Of a stretch of 64,000 nt of DNA, positions 34,996-44,648 are shown one piece after another (within the stretch, counting starts at the first letter, position 1; every line of letters starts with the position of its first letter). The stretch lies in the NCBI RefSeq assembly GCF_031583025.1, contig NZ_CP134062.1, positions 682,001 to 746,000 of the forward strand, given 5' to 3'. The DNA comes from Mycobacterium sp. Z3061. GTDB taxonomy: Bacteria; Actinomycetota; Actinomycetes; Mycobacteriales; Mycobacteriaceae. A model generated the notes under the pieces. The model ran no database searches. It was not told where the DNA came from and saw nothing but the letters and a program-made list of their open reading frames with translations. The translations under genes were made by a program, and so were the position numbers.

Positions 34996-36360
34996 TCAGG
35001 CCCCGATCATCGCCTGGCCGCAGACCCGGATCACGTTGCCGGTCACCGCATTCGACGCCGGGCTGGCGAAGTAGGCAATGGTCTCGGCGACGTCGACGGG
35101 CTGGCCGCCCTGCAGCAGCGAGTTCATCCGGCGGGCCACCTCGCGGGTGGCCAGCGGGATGGCAGCGGTCATCTCGGTTTCGATGAAGCCCGGTGCCACG
35201 GCGTTGATCGTGATGCCCTTCTCGGCCAGTTGGGGGGCCAGCGCCTGGGTGATGCCGATCATGCCGGCCTTGGTGGTGCCGTAGTTCGTCTGCCCGCGGT
35301 TGCCCGCGATGCCGGCGATCGACGACAGCCCGATCACCCGCCCGCCCTCGCCGAGTGTGCCGTTGGCCACCAACCCTTCGGTAAGGCGCAGCGGGGCCAG
35401 CAGATTGACGGCGAGGACGGCATCCCACCGCGCGTCGTCCATGTTGGCCAGCAGCTTGTCGCGGGTGATCCCGGCGTTGTTGACCAGGATGTCGGCCTTG
35501 CCACCGTGATGGTCGCGCAGGTGCTCGGAGATCTTCTCCACCGCGTCGTCGGCGGTGACATCCAGCCACAGCGGTGTGCCGCCCACTTTGCTGGCGGTCT
35601 CGGCCAGTTTCTCGGCGGCGGACTCCACGTCTATCGCGACCACGCGGGCACCGTCGCGGGCGAATACTTCGGCGATGGTGGCCCCGATGCCGCGGGCGGC
35701 GCCGGTCACGATGGCCACCTTGCCGTCCAGTGGTCGGTCCCAGTCGGCGGGCCGTGTCGAGTCGGCCGCGCCGACGTAGAACACCTGGCCGCCGACGTAG
35801 GCCGACTTGGCCGACAGGATGAAGCGCAGCGTCGATTCCAGGCCGGTTGCGGCGGGCTTGGCGTCCGGCGCCAGGTACACCAGCGCCGAGGTGCCGCCGC
35901 GGCGCAGTTCCTTGCCGACCGAGCGGGTGAAGCCCTCCAGCGCGCGTTGCGCGATCCGCTCGTGCGGGTTCTCGATCGCCTCCGGCGTGGTGCCCACCAC
36001 CACCACCCGCGCCGAGGGACCGAGGTTGCGCACGACGGGAGTGAAGAAGTCGTGCAGAGCCTTCAATCCGGTGGGCTCGGTGATGCCGGTGGCGTCGAAC
36101 ACCAGGCCGCCGAACGAGTCGGCCCAGCGCCCTCCGAGGTTGTTGCCCACCAGGTCGTAGTCGGAGTCCAGCGCGGCCCGCAGCGGCTCGACGACACGGC
36201 CTTCCCCGCCGATCAGCAGCGAGCCGGCCAGGGGCGGTTCACCCGGCTTGTAACGGCGCAGCGTCTCGGGCTGGGGGACCCCAAGTTGCTTGGCCAGGAA
36301 CGATCCGGGGCCGGAATTGACAACCTGGGAGAACAGATCGGGCGAGACCTTGGGTGCCAC
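34996..36360 (-). CDS. fabG4: 3-oxoacyl reductase FabG4 (high molecular weight)
   Basis: A 454-aa two-domain SDR orthologous to Rv0242c. The N-terminal half (to about residue 200) is a flavodoxin-like domain. The C-terminal half is a classical SDR with TGAARGIG cofactor glycines, NNAG, and the catalytic Tyr-Lys pair in NYGTTKAG. It reduces 3-oxoacyl-CoA/ACP with NADH. The frame runs to 37530 upstream, but GTG 36360 gives the orthologue's start ([13 protein letters not shown]) and length. It is divergent from fadA2, and the 126-bp space between them carries a palindromic motif shared with the fadE5 promoter. Confidence 0.95.
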   Translation of the reverse strand: MAPKVSPDLFSQVVNSGPGSFLAKQLGVPQPETLRRYKPGEPPLAGSLLIGGEGRVVEPLRAALDSDYDLVGNNLGGRWADSFGGLVFDATGITEPTGLKALHDFFTPVVRNLGPSARVVVVGTTPEAIENPHERIAQRALEGFTRSVGKELRRGGTSALVYLAPDAKPAATGLESTLRFILSAKSAYVGGQVFYVGAADSTRPADWDRPLDGKVAIVTGAARGIGATIAEVFARDGARVVAIDVESAAEKLAETASKVGGTPLWLDVTADDAVEKISEHLRDHHGGKADILVNNAGITRDKLLANMDDARWDAVLAVNLLAPLRLTEGLVANGTLGEGGRVIGLSSIAGIAGNRGQTNYGTTKAGMIGITQALAPQLAEKGITINAVAPGFIETEMTAAIPLATREVARRMNSLLQGGQPVDVAETIAYFASPASNAVTGNVIRVCGQAMIGA

Positions 36361-36391
36361 TGAGCTTGCCTTCCGTGTCAGGGGTACGAAC

Positions 36392-36405
36392 TTACTTGAG
36401 AGTAA
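36392..36405. promoter_or_regulatory. TTACT-N4-AGTAA motif in the fabG4/fadA2 promoter region
   Basis: TTACTTGAGAGTAA, extended to CTTACT-TGAG-AGTAAG, is a perfect inverted repeat around four bases. It lies 31 bp upstream of the fabG4 start and 81 bp upstream of the fadA2 start. The same spacing and half-sites occur before fadE5 (40053-40066). Confidence 0.5.
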
Positions 36406-36486
36406 GAACAGTGGGTAGTATTGCCTGCGAAGCGCTGATACCCCAAAACTAACCCCCCGTACTACCGGAGATCGACGGAGATAACT

Positions 36487-37794
36487 GTGGCCCCTGCCAG
36501 TGATCAGACCAAGCGACGCGTCGCAGTACTCGGCGGCAACCGCATCCCCTTCGCGCGCTCGGACGGCGCTTACGCCGACGCGTCGAACCAGGACATGTTC
36601 ACCGCGGCACTGAGCGGGCTGGTGGACCGGTTCAACTTGCGAGGCGAGCGGCTGGGCGCAGTGGTCGGTGGTGCGGTGCTCAAGCACAGCCGTGATTTCA
36701 ATCTCATGCGCGAATGCGTGCTCGGGTCCGAGCTGAACCCGCACACGCCGGCCTTCGATATCCAGCAGGCGTGCGGCACCGGACTGCAGGCGGCGATCGC
36801 GGCCGCCGACGGCATCGCCGCCGGGCGCTACGAGGTCGCGGCCGCCGGCGGGGTCGACACCACGTCCGACCCGCCGATCGGTCTCGGTGACGACCTGCGC
36901 CGCACCCTGCTCAAGCTGCGGCGATCCAAGTCCAACGTGCAGCGGCTGAAGCTGGTGGGCACTCTGCCGGCGAACCTGGGCATCGAGATTCCCGCCAACA
37001 GCGAGCCGCGCACCGGCAAGTCGATGGGCGAGCACGCCGCCGTCACCGCCAAGCAACTGGGGATCAAGCGCGTCGACCAGGACGAACTGGCCGCCGCCAG
37101 CCACCGCAACATGGCCGAGGCCTACGATCGCGGATTCTTCGACGACCTGGTGTCGCCGTTCCTGGGCCTGTACCGCGACGACAACCTGCGGCCCAACTCC
37201 AGCCCGGAGAAGCTGGCCACCCTGCGCCCGGTCTTCGGGGTCAAGGCGGGCGACGCCACCATGACCGCGGGCAACTCGACCCCGCTGACCGACGGCGCCT
37301 CGGTGGCGCTGCTGGCCGGCGAGCAATGGGCGGCCGACCACAACCTGCAGCCGTTGGCCTTCCTGGTGGATTCCGAGACCGCCGCCGTCGACTACGTCAA
37401 CGGATACGACGGCCTGTTGATGGCGCCCACCTATGCGGTGCCGCGACTGCTGGCGCGTAACGGGCTGAGCCTGCAGGACTTTGATTTCTACGAGATCCAC
37501 GAGGCGTTCGCGTCGGTGGTGCTGGCGCACCTGCAGGCGTGGGAGTCCGAGGACTACTGCAAGGAGCGGCTGGGGCTGGACGGCGCACTGGGCTCCATCG
37601 ACCGGTCGAAGCTCAATGTCAACGGATCGTCACTCGCGGCGGGGCACCCATTCGCCGCGACGGGCGGACGCATCCTGGCGCAGACGGCCAAGCAACTGGC
37701 CCAGAAGAAGGCCGAAACCAACGGCCCGGTGCGCGCGCTGATCTCGATCTGCGCGGCCGGCGGCCAGGGCGTGGCAGCGATCCTCGAGGCGTGA
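36487..37794 (+). CDS. fadA2: Acetyl-CoA acyltransferase (thiolase) FadA2
   Basis: A 435-aa thiolase orthologous to Rv0243. The nucleophile Cys96 lies in [13 protein letters not shown]. The later signature blocks are [27 protein letters not shown] and [14 protein letters not shown], which carry the conserved Asn/His and second Cys. It would cleave 3-ketoacyl-CoA to acetyl-CoA and a shortened acyl-CoA in beta-oxidation, or run in the reverse direction. GTG 36487 has a GGAGATAACT leader. It is divergent from fabG4 and followed by the F6-like sRNA. Confidence 0.93.
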   Translation: MAPASDQTKRRVAVLGGNRIPFARSDGAYADASNQDMFTAALSGLVDRFNLRGERLGAVVGGAVLKHSRDFNLMRECVLGSELNPHTPAFDIQQACGTGLQAAIAAADGIAAGRYEVAAAGGVDTTSDPPIGLGDDLRRTLLKLRRSKSNVQRLKLVGTLPANLGIEIPANSEPRTGKSMGEHAAVTAKQLGIKRVDQDELAAASHRNMAEAYDRGFFDDLVSPFLGLYRDDNLRPNSSPEKLATLRPVFGVKAGDATMTAGNSTPLTDGASVALLAGEQWAADHNLQPLAFLVDSETAAVDYVNGYDGLLMAPTYAVPRLLARNGLSLQDFDFYEIHEAFASVVLAHLQAWESEDYCKERLGLDGALGSIDRSKLNVNGSSLAAGHPFAATGGRILAQTAKQLAQKKAETNGPVRALISICAAGGQGVAAILEA

Positions 37795-37846
37795 CCAGGC
37801 GTGATGGTGTGCCGAAAATCACCGGGGCAATTTTTCCAATTGGTGG

Positions 37847-37872
37847 GTTAATCGGTCGCACATATGGGTAAT
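37847..37872 (+). promoter_or_regulatory. SigF-type promoter of the F6-like sRNA
   Basis: GGTT (37847-37850) and GGGTAA (37867-37872) are separated by 16 bases, matching the mycobacterial SigF pattern GGTT-N15-17-GGGTA. It sits downstream of the fadA2 stop with no gene in front of it except the sRNA. Confidence 0.7.
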
Positions 37873-37878
37873 CGCTCG

Positions 37879-38018
37879 TTCGGATAGCCCCGTGTTGGTG
37901 TCTGACCCCCCGACCCCGACGGCAACGCGGGGCAATCCCTGGATCGATTGCCGGTCAGAGTGGACGGGCGAACGAGAAGGGCCGCCGCTGGAGTGAGGGG
38001 ATCCAGCGGCGGTCTTTT
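37879..38018 (+). ncRNA. F6/SfdS-like small RNA downstream of fadA2
   Basis: The region after the SigF-type promoter is highly structured. CTCGTTCG at 37876-37883 can pair with CGAACGAG at 37969-37976, CTGACC near 37903 with GGTCAG near 37952, and GCCCCG near 37888 with a CGGGGC further on. A C-rich unpaired stretch (near 37906-37914) resembles C-rich loops of mycobacterial sRNAs. A GC-rich hairpin and T-run close it. M. tuberculosis encodes the SigF-dependent sRNA F6 (ncRv10243, SfdS) in exactly this fadA2-fadE5 gap. The 5' end is predicted from the promoter; the 3' end may be earlier by processing. Confidence 0.65.
37982..38018 (+). terminator. Intrinsic terminator of the sRNA/fadA2 transcript
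   Basis: CCGCCGCTGGA (37982-37992) pairs perfectly with TCCAGCGGCGG (38002-38012), with a 9-base loop, followed by TCTTTTT. This is a textbook factor-independent terminator, which is uncommon in mycobacteria. Confidence 0.8.
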
Positions 38019-38122
38019 TGCTTTGTTCGCCGCGCTGCGACCCGCGCATCGCCGAGATTGAACGTGCGCACACCCTTCCCGGCGTGTTTTGTGTCTGACG
38101 TCAGTGTCGCGCCGCCCGAACA

Positions 38123-38154
38123 AAAAATCCCCCCGCCGAAGCGGGGGGATTTTT
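38123..38154. terminator. Bidirectional terminator between the sRNA and fadE5
   Basis: A perfect 14-bp stem (38123-38136 with 38141-38154) with a CGAA tetraloop, flanked by A-runs on the left and T-runs on the right. It can end transcripts on both strands, and lies 12 bp after the fadE5 stop. Confidence 0.85.
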
Positions 38155-38165
38155 GGCGCGACTAC

Positions 38166-40001
38166 TCAGAATGCGGCTTCGTCGAGCTCCATGATGTCGT
38201 TGTCCAGGGTCTCGATCACCTCGCGGGTGCTGGTCAACAGCGGCAGGAAGTTCTTGGAGAAGAACGACGCCACCGCGATCTTGCCCTCGTAGAAGGACCG
38301 CTCGGCGCCGGTCGCGCCGGCGTCCAGGGCCTCGATCGCCACGGCGGCCTGACGCTGCAGCAACCAGCCGATGACCAGGTCGCCGACGCTCATCAGGAAG
38401 CGCACCGAACCCAGGCCCACCTTGTAGAGGCTGGTGACGTCCTCTTGGGCGGCCATCAGGTAGCCGGTCAGCGAGGCGGCCATCGCCTGCACGTCGGTGA
38501 GGGCCTTCGCGAGCAGCGCCCGCTCGGTCTTGAGCCGTCCGTTGCCGGACTCGCTGTCGACGAACTGCTGGATCTCACCCGACACGTGCGCCAGCGCCAC
38601 ACCCTTGTCGCGGACGATCTTGCGGAAGAAGAAGTCCTGCGCCTGGATGGCGGTGGTGCCCTCGTAGAGAGAGTCGATCTTGGCGTCCCGGATGTACTGC
38701 TCGACCGGGTAGTCCTGCAGGAAGCCGGACCCGCCGAAGGTCTGCAGGCTCTCGGTGAGCTTGGCGTAAGCCTGCTCAGAGCCGACGCCCTTGACGATCG
38801 GCAGCATCAGGTCGTTGATCTTGGCTGCCAACTCGGGGGTGACCCCGTGCAGCGCCTCGGCCACCGGCGCGTCCTGGAAGGTCGCGGTGTACAGGTACAG
38901 CGCCCGCAGGCCCTCGGCGTACGCCTTCTGCGTCATCAGCGACCGGCGCACGTCGGGGTGGTGCGTGATGGTCACCCGGGGAGCCGTCTTGTCGGTCATC
39001 TGGGTCAGGTCGGCACCCTGGACCCGCGACTTGGCGTACTCCAGCGCGTTCAGGTAGCCGGTCGACAGGGTGGCGATGGCCTTGGTGCCCACCATCATGC
39101 GAGCCTGCTCGATGACCTCGAACATCTGCGCAATACCGTCGTGCACCTCGCCGACCAGCCAGCCGATGGCGGGCTTGTCGTGCTGGCCGAGGGACAGCTC
39201 ACAGGTGGCCGAGACCTTCAGACCCATCTTGTGCTCGACGTTGGTGACGTACACGCCGTTGCGCTCGCCCGGCTCGCCCGTCTCGGGGTCGAACAGGAAC
39301 TTGGGCACGAAGAACAGCGACAGTCCCTTGGTGCCGGGGCCGGCGCCCTCCGGGCGGGCCAGGACCAGGTGGAAGATGTTCTCGAACAGGTCGCCCGAGT
39401 CACCCGAGGTGATGAAGCGCTTGACACCGTCGATGTGCCAGGTGCCGTCCTCCTGCTGTACGGCCTTGGTGCGACCGGCGCCCACGTCCGAGCCGGCGTC
39501 CGGCTCGGTGAGCACCATGGTCGAGCCCCAGCGGCGCTCGGCGGCCAGCACGGCCCACTTCTTCTGCTCCTCGGTGCCGAGGTGGTACAGAATCTGGGCG
39601 AAACCGGCGCCACCTGCGTACATCCACACCGCCGGGTTGGAGCCGAGAATGTGCTCGTTGATGGCCCACATCAGGGCCTTGGGCATCGGCATGCCGCCGA
39701 GTGCCTCGTCGAGGCCGGCCTTGTCCCAGCCGGCGTCGATGACCGCGTTGACGGACTTCTTGAACGACTCCGGCAGGGTCACCGAGAAAGTCTTCGGGTC
39801 GAAGGTCGGCGGGTTGCGGTCGCCTTCGATGAATGATTCGGCGACGGGGCCTTCGGCCAGCCGGGCCACCTCGGCGAGAATCTCGCGGCCGGTGTCGGCG
39901 TCCAGGTCGCTGAATTCGCCCTGGCCTAACGCCTTGTCAACACCCAGCACCTCGAACAGGTTGAATTCCTGGTCACGAACGTTGCTCTTGTAGTGGCTCA
40001 C
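38166..40001 (-). CDS. fadE5: Acyl-CoA dehydrogenase FadE5
   Basis: A 611-aa flavoprotein orthologous to Rv0244c and with the same length. The central motif [19 protein letters not shown] is the classic acyl-CoA-dehydrogenase block. [14 protein letters not shown] follows, and the C-terminal helical region contains [22 protein letters not shown], with the catalytic-type Glu in YEGT. FadE5 enzymes accept a wide range of saturated acyl-CoAs. The frame opens at 40028, but GTG 40001 has GAGGAGGACC upstream and matches the orthologue. It is transcribed convergently with fadA2, and divergently from the oxygenase gene. Confidence 0.95.
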   Translation of the reverse strand: MSHYKSNVRDQEFNLFEVLGVDKALGQGEFSDLDADTGREILAEVARLAEGPVAESFIEGDRNPPTFDPKTFSVTLPESFKKSVNAVIDAGWDKAGLDEALGGMPMPKALMWAINEHILGSNPAVWMYAGGAGFAQILYHLGTEEQKKWAVLAAERRWGSTMVLTEPDAGSDVGAGRTKAVQQEDGTWHIDGVKRFITSGDSGDLFENIFHLVLARPEGAGPGTKGLSLFFVPKFLFDPETGEPGERNGVYVTNVEHKMGLKVSATCELSLGQHDKPAIGWLVGEVHDGIAQMFEVIEQARMMVGTKAIATLSTGYLNALEYAKSRVQGADLTQMTDKTAPRVTITHHPDVRRSLMTQKAYAEGLRALYLYTATFQDAPVAEALHGVTPELAAKINDLMLPIVKGVGSEQAYAKLTESLQTFGGSGFLQDYPVEQYIRDAKIDSLYEGTTAIQAQDFFFRKIVRDKGVALAHVSGEIQQFVDSESGNGRLKTERALLAKALTDVQAMAASLTGYLMAAQEDVTSLYKVGLGSVRFLMSVGDLVIGWLLQRQAAVAIEALDAGATGAERSFYEGKIAVASFFSKNFLPLLTSTREVIETLDNDIMELDEAAF

Positions 40002-40052
40002 TACGGTCCTCCTCGTTGAGAATGCCACCTGTGGTTGGGTACTAGGTCTAAG

Positions 40053-40066
40053 TTACCCACCAGTAA
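40053..40066. promoter_or_regulatory. TTACC-N4-AGTAA motif upstream of fadE5
   Basis: TTACCCACCAGTAA lies 52 bp upstream of the fadE5 start codon. It has the same half-site order and spacing as the motif in the fabG4/fadA2 promoter (36392-36405), with one changed base in the left half-site. Confidence 0.5.
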
Positions 40067-40136
40067 CACCGTTAAAATATCGCGGCTGTGTTGTTCAACG
40101 CAAGTCGATGTGAGGAACATTTCACGGTCTAACTAA

Positions 40137-40148
40137 CCAACCGGTTGG
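40137..40148. promoter_or_regulatory. Perfect palindrome between fadE5 and the oxygenase gene
   Basis: CCAACCGGTTGG is a 12-bp perfect palindrome about 57 bp upstream of the oxygenase start. It resembles TetR-type operators. Confidence 0.45.
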
Positions 40149-40204
40149 GATACTGCTGATTGCAGCCCTGGCACGCCTGCTCACCTGCGGCAATGATGGA
40201 GCAG

Positions 40205-41233
40205 ATGATAAATGTGGGGAGCGTCACGGCCCTTCCGACAGTGGATCTGGGCGCCGATTCCGGCCAACTGCGCTACGGTCTGCGGCGGGCCGCCCACGAG
40301 GTGGGCTTCTTCTATCTGGTTGGCCACGGCGTACCCGCCACGCTGGTGGCCAGGGTGCTCGACGCCGCGCGGCGACTGTTTGCGCTGCCGGATGCGGACA
40401 AGGACGCGATCGCGATGGTGCGCAGTCCGCACTTTCGCGGCTACACCAGGTTGGGTGGGGAGTTGACCAGGGGTGAAGTCGACTGGCGCGAGCAGATCGA
40501 CATCGGCACCGAGCGCCCGTCCATCGGTGGGCCCGGCCGGCCCGAGTATCTGTGGTTGCAGGGTCCCAACCAGTGGCCGGCCGCGATGCCGGAACTGCCC
40601 GGCCTGATCGCCGAGTGGGATGCCGCGATGTCGCAGGTGTCGCGCACCCTGCTGCGGCACTGGGCGGCCTCGCTCGGTAGCCCGCCGGAGGTCTTCGACG
40701 CGGCCTTCGCAGAGCGCCCCGCGACGCTGATCAAGATCATTCGGTACCCGCGCCGTGCGGAGTCCCGGCAGGGTGTCGGCCCCCACAAGGACTCCGGGGT
40801 GCTCACCCTGTTGTTGACCGAGCCGGGTAGCCGGGGCCTGCAGGTGCGACGAGGCGAGCGCTGGGTCGACGTCGCGCCGCTCGACGGGGCGTTCGTCGTC
40901 AATATCGGCGAGTTGCTCGAACTCGCCACCGGGGGTTACCTGCGGGCGACCGAGCACCGGGTGGATCTGGCCGGCGCCACCGCCGATCGCATCTCGGTGC
41001 CGTATTTCTTCAACCCCGCGCTGGATGCGCAGCTGCCGGTGCTGTCTCTGCCCGCCGACCTGGCCGCGCAGGCGCGGCGGGCGCCGGACCCGGCCGACCC
41101 GATCCACTCCGTTTACGGCCGCAACGCCTGGAAGAGCAGGGTGCGCGCGCACCCCGATGTGGCTGCTGCCCATGGATACGCGCCCGGTAGGCTCGAAAGC
41201 GAGAATCCCGTTCTCGGCTCGAGGAGCGAATGA
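40205..41233 (+). CDS. 2-oxoglutarate/Fe(II)-dependent oxygenase, isopenicillin-N-synthase family
   Basis: A protein of about 342 aa. The N-terminal DIOX_N-like part (LPTVDLGADSGQLRYGLRRAAHEVGFFYLVGHGVP) is followed by a double-stranded beta-helix core. Iron ligands are His and Asp in GPHKDSGVLTLLL and His in RATEHRV. The Arg of DRISVPYFFNP would hold the 2-oxoglutarate carboxylate. The substrate is not predictable. Start choice is uncertain: TTG 40160, ATG 40193, ATG 40196 and ATG 40205 are in frame; 40205 begins right before the conserved region. The stop is 6 bp before the flavin-reductase start, so the two may be an operon. No counterpart is remembered in M. tuberculosis here, indicating an insertion. 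Confidence 0.85.
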   Translation: MINVGSVTALPTVDLGADSGQLRYGLRRAAHEVGFFYLVGHGVPATLVARVLDAARRLFALPDADKDAIAMVRSPHFRGYTRLGGELTRGEVDWREQIDIGTERPSIGGPGRPEYLWLQGPNQWPAAMPELPGLIAEWDAAMSQVSRTLLRHWAASLGSPPEVFDAAFAERPATLIKIIRYPRRAESRQGVGPHKDSGVLTLLLTEPGSRGLQVRRGERWVDVAPLDGAFVVNIGELLELATGGYLRATEHRVDLAGATADRISVPYFFNPALDAQLPVLSLPADLAAQARRAPDPADPIHSVYGRNAWKSRVRAHPDVAAAHGYAPGRLESENPVLGSRSE

Positions 41234-41728
<495 letters not shown>

Positions 41729-41740
41729 GGCCGAGGGCGG

Positions 41741-41896
41741 CTAGGGCCGTTGGCTCAGTTCTCTCCGGTACCCGTCGATCCGTTGCTCGATCTCGCTCGC
41801 GTCGTCGTGCCGTCCTTCTTTGTGCGCCAGCTCGGCGCGGACGGACAACTCCCGAATCGCCGTTCGAATCTCGTTGTCGCTGGTCGTTCCTCGCAT
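41741..41896 (-). CDS. Small charged helical protein after sdhB
   Basis: A 51-aa open frame that starts at ATG 41896 and ends at 41741. The translation is alternating charged and helical: MRGTTSDNEIRTAIREL, then AELAHKEGRHDDASEIEQ and RIDGYRRELSQRP. It has Glu/Arg-rich amphipathic character and no Cys or membrane segment. The start has only a weak ribosome-binding site. It follows sdhB on the same strand with a 28-bp gap and could be the last gene of the sdh operon. No family is recognised. The heptad-like pattern and lack of shadow-ORF composition favour a real gene. Confidence 0.5.
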   Translation of the reverse strand: MRGTTSDNEIRTAIRELSVRAELAHKEGRHDDASEIEQRIDGYRRELSQRP

Positions 41897-41924
41897 GCCG
41901 ACCGGATACCCGGTGCGGCGGCGG

Positions 41925-42671
41925 TTAACGCCTGAACAGCTTGTTACCCAGCCACACGACCGGGTCGTACTTGCGGTCGGCGACCCGCTCTTTCATCGGG
42001 ATCAGCGCGTTGTCGGTGATCTTGATGTGCTCGGGGCAGACCTCGGTGCAGCACTTGGTGATGTTGCAGTAGCCCAGCCCGTGCTCTTCCTGCGCCTGCT
42101 TCTGCCGGTCCACCGTGTCCAGCGGGTGCATGTCGAGCTCGGCAATCCGCATCAGGAAGCGCGGGCCGGCGAACGCCTCTTTGTTCTCGTCGTGGTCACG
42201 GATGACGTGACAGACGTTCTGGCACAGGAAGCACTCGATGCACTTGCGGAATTCCTGAGAGCGCTGAACGTCGACCTGCGCCATTCGGTACTCGCCCGGC
42301 TGCAGTTCCTTGGGCGGAGTGAACGACGGGATCTCGCGCGCCTTTTCGTAGTTGAACGACACGTCGGTCACCAGGTCGCGGATCACCGGGAAGGTCCGGA
42401 TCGGGGTGACGGTGACGACCTCGTTCTCCTCGAATGTCGACATCCGGGTCATGCACATCAGGCGCGGCTTGCCGTTGATCTCCGCCGAACACGACCCGCA
42501 CTTGCCCGCCTTGCAGTTCCAGCGCACCGCCAGGTCGGGCGTCTGCGTCTGCTGCAGGCGGTGGATGACGTCGAGGACGACCTCACCCTCGTTGACCTCG
42601 ACGGTGAATTCTTGGAGCCCGCCGCCACTTTCGTCGCCGCGCCAGACCCGCATGCTCGCGTTGTAAGCCAT
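41925..42671 (-). CDS. sdhB: Succinate dehydrogenase 1 iron-sulfur subunit
   Basis: A 248-aa subunit orthologous to Rv0247c. The N-terminal [2Fe-2S] domain has CKAGKCGSCSAEI and RLMC. The C-terminal part holds CIECFLCQNVCHV and CNITKCCTEVCPEH, which ligate the [4Fe-4S] and third clusters. It passes electrons from SdhA to the membrane subunit. ATG 42671 overlaps the TAA of sdhA by one base (TAATG), so translation is coupled. Confidence 0.95.
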   Translation of the reverse strand: MAYNASMRVWRGDESGGGLQEFTVEVNEGEVVLDVIHRLQQTQTPDLAVRWNCKAGKCGSCSAEINGKPRLMCMTRMSTFEENEVVTVTPIRTFPVIRDLVTDVSFNYEKAREIPSFTPPKELQPGEYRMAQVDVQRSQEFRKCIECFLCQNVCHVIRDHDENKEAFAGPRFLMRIAELDMHPLDTVDRQKQAQEEHGLGYCNITKCCTEVCPEHIKITDNALIPMKERVADRKYDPVVWLGNKLFRR

Positions 42672-44596
42672 TACGCTCTCCGTTCCGGGTGCTCGGCCAG
42701 CTCTTCGTTGGTGTAGTACTTCTCCAATTCGGAGATCTTGAAGAGCTCCAGCAAGTCGGCCCGCATCGGGACCTGTTCCTGGCGGGTGATGGTGATGTGG
42801 TCGCCGGTGGTCTCGGCCTCATCCTGGGAGGCTTCCGTGCACACCAGCAGCGTGTTGCGCCAGCTGGAGTCCATGCTCGGGTGGTCGTCGCGGGTGTGCC
42901 CGCCGCGGCTCTCGGTGCGGGTGAGCGCCGCCTTGGCGATGCATTCGCTGACCATCAGCATGTTGCGCAGGTCGATTGCCAGATTCCAGCCCGGGTTGTA
43001 CTGGCGTCCGCCTTCGACCTGGACGTTCTGGTAGCGCGACCAGAGCTCCTTGAGCAGCTTGAGCGCCCGGGTGATCTCTTCCTCTTTGCGGATGATGCCG
43101 ACCAGGTCGTTCATCACGTGCTGCAGATCCATCTGCAGCGCATAGGGGTTCTCCGGCGCCGAGCCGTCGGTGGGGCCGGTGAACGGCTTGAGGGCGAACT
43201 GCTCTGCGTCGCTGAGGGCATCCTCGGAGACCGTCGGACGGCTGCTCAGGGCCCGCACGTAGTCGGCGGCTCCCAGCCCAGCGCGCCGGCCGAACACCAG
43301 CAGGTCGGACAGCGAGTTGCCGCCCAGCCGGTTGGAGCCGTGCATGCCGCCGGAGCACTCACCGGCGGCGAACAGGCCCGGCACCTTGGCCGCGCCGGTG
43401 TCGGCGTCGACCTCCACACCACCCATCACGTAGTGACAGGTGGGGCCGACCTCCATCGGCTCCTTGGTGATGTCGACCTCGGCCAGTTCCATGAACTGGT
43501 GGTACATCGACGGCAGCCGGCGCTTGATCTCCGCCGGGGTCAGCCGGGACGCGATGTCCAGGTAGACCCCGCCGTGCGGGGTGCCGCGGCCGGCCTTTAC
43601 CTCCGAGTTGATCGCGCGCGCCACCTCGTCACGGGGCAGCAGGTCCGGGGTGCGACGGGCCGAGTCGTTGTCCTTGAGCCACTGGTCGGCCTCCTGCTCG
43701 TCTTCGGCGTACTGCCCTTTGAAGACCGGCGGGATGTAGCCGAACATAAAACGTTCGTTCTCGGAGTTCTTGAGCACTCCGCCGTCTCCACGCACACCCT
43801 CGGTGACCAGGATGCCCTTCACACTCGGCGGCCAGACCATGCCCGTCGGGTGGAACTGGACGAACTCCATGTTGATCAAGGTGGCGCCGGCCCGCAGGGC
43901 CAGCGCGTGCCCGTCGCCGGTGTACTCCCAGGAGTTGGAGGTGACCTTGAACGACTTGCCGATGCCGCCGGTGGCCAGCACGACGGCCGGTGCCTCGAAC
44001 AGCACGAAGTTGCCGCTCTCCCGCCAGTAGCCGAACGCCCCGGCGATCGCGTCACCGTCTTTGAGCAGCTCGGTGACCGTGCATTCGGCGAACACCCGGA
44101 TCCGGGCTTCGTAGTCGCCGAATTCGGCGAAGTCCTCCTGCTGCAGCGAGACGATCTTCTGCTGCATGGTGCGGATCAGCTCCAGGCCGGTGCGGTCACC
44201 GACGTGGGCCAACCGCGGGTAGGTGTGTCCACCGAAGTTGCGCTGGCTGATCCGGCCGTCCTTGGTGCGGTCGAACAGCGCGCCGTAGGTCTCCAGCTCC
44301 CAGACGCGGTCCGGTGCCTCCTTGGCGTGCAACTCGGCCATCCGCCAGTTGTTGAGGAACTTGCCGCCCCGCATGGTGTCACCGAAGTGGGTCTGCCAGT
44401 TGTCTTTCGGGTTGGCGTTGCCCATGGATGCCGCGCAGCCACCCTCGGCCATCACCGTGTGGGCCTTGCCGAACAGGGATTTGGTCACCACCGCGACCTT
44501 CAGGCCGCGTTCGCGCGCTTCGATGACCGCGCGTAATCCTGCGCCGCCGGCACCGATTACGACTACGTCGTAGGCGTGCCTTTCGACCTCAACCAT
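42671..44596 (-). CDS. sdhA: Succinate dehydrogenase 1 flavoprotein subunit
   Basis: A 641-aa FAD enzyme orthologous to Rv0248c. VVVIGAGGAGLRAVIEARE binds the ADP part of FAD. VAEGGCAASMGN and the substrate-loop HGSNRLGGNSLSDLLVFG are conserved, and the catalytic Arg lies in the HGGVYLDIASRLTP/RLPS region. The covalent-FAD His is expected near SLFGKAHTVMAEGG (His46). It oxidises succinate to fumarate. It lies 52 bp downstream of the membrane-anchor gene. Mycobacteria carry two succinate dehydrogenases; this is the Sdh1 type. Confidence 0.95.
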   Translation of the reverse strand: MVEVERHAYDVVVIGAGGAGLRAVIEARERGLKVAVVTKSLFGKAHTVMAEGGCAASMGNANPKDNWQTHFGDTMRGGKFLNNWRMAELHAKEAPDRVWELETYGALFDRTKDGRISQRNFGGHTYPRLAHVGDRTGLELIRTMQQKIVSLQQEDFAEFGDYEARIRVFAECTVTELLKDGDAIAGAFGYWRESGNFVLFEAPAVVLATGGIGKSFKVTSNSWEYTGDGHALALRAGATLINMEFVQFHPTGMVWPPSVKGILVTEGVRGDGGVLKNSENERFMFGYIPPVFKGQYAEDEQEADQWLKDNDSARRTPDLLPRDEVARAINSEVKAGRGTPHGGVYLDIASRLTPAEIKRRLPSMYHQFMELAEVDITKEPMEVGPTCHYVMGGVEVDADTGAAKVPGLFAAGECSGGMHGSNRLGGNSLSDLLVFGRRAGLGAADYVRALSSRPTVSEDALSDAEQFALKPFTGPTDGSAPENPYALQMDLQHVMNDLVGIIRKEEEITRALKLLKELWSRYQNVQVEGGRQYNPGWNLAIDLRNMLMVSECIAKAALTRTESRGGHTRDDHPSMDSSWRNTLLVCTEASQDEAETTGDHITITRQEQVPMRADLLELFKISELEKYYTNEELAEHPERRA

Positions 44597-44648
44597 GAAA
44601 CCTCGCTCAAATTATGGAATTTCGTTCGCAATGTGGCTGAAGGGCTGA

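Noticed and set aside
34996..37530. An 844-aa extension of fabG4 into the fadA2 region
   Set aside because: The extension is antisense to fadA2. GTG 36360 gives the exact orthologue length.
37860..38020. A tRNA-like fold in the fadA2-fadE5 gap
   Set aside because: No T-loop consensus, CCA end or acceptor stem was found. The pairing pattern and promoter fit an sRNA instead.
42689..44536. A 615-aa frame opposite sdhA
   Set aside because: It is antisense to a conserved essential-type enzyme and lacks any family feature.
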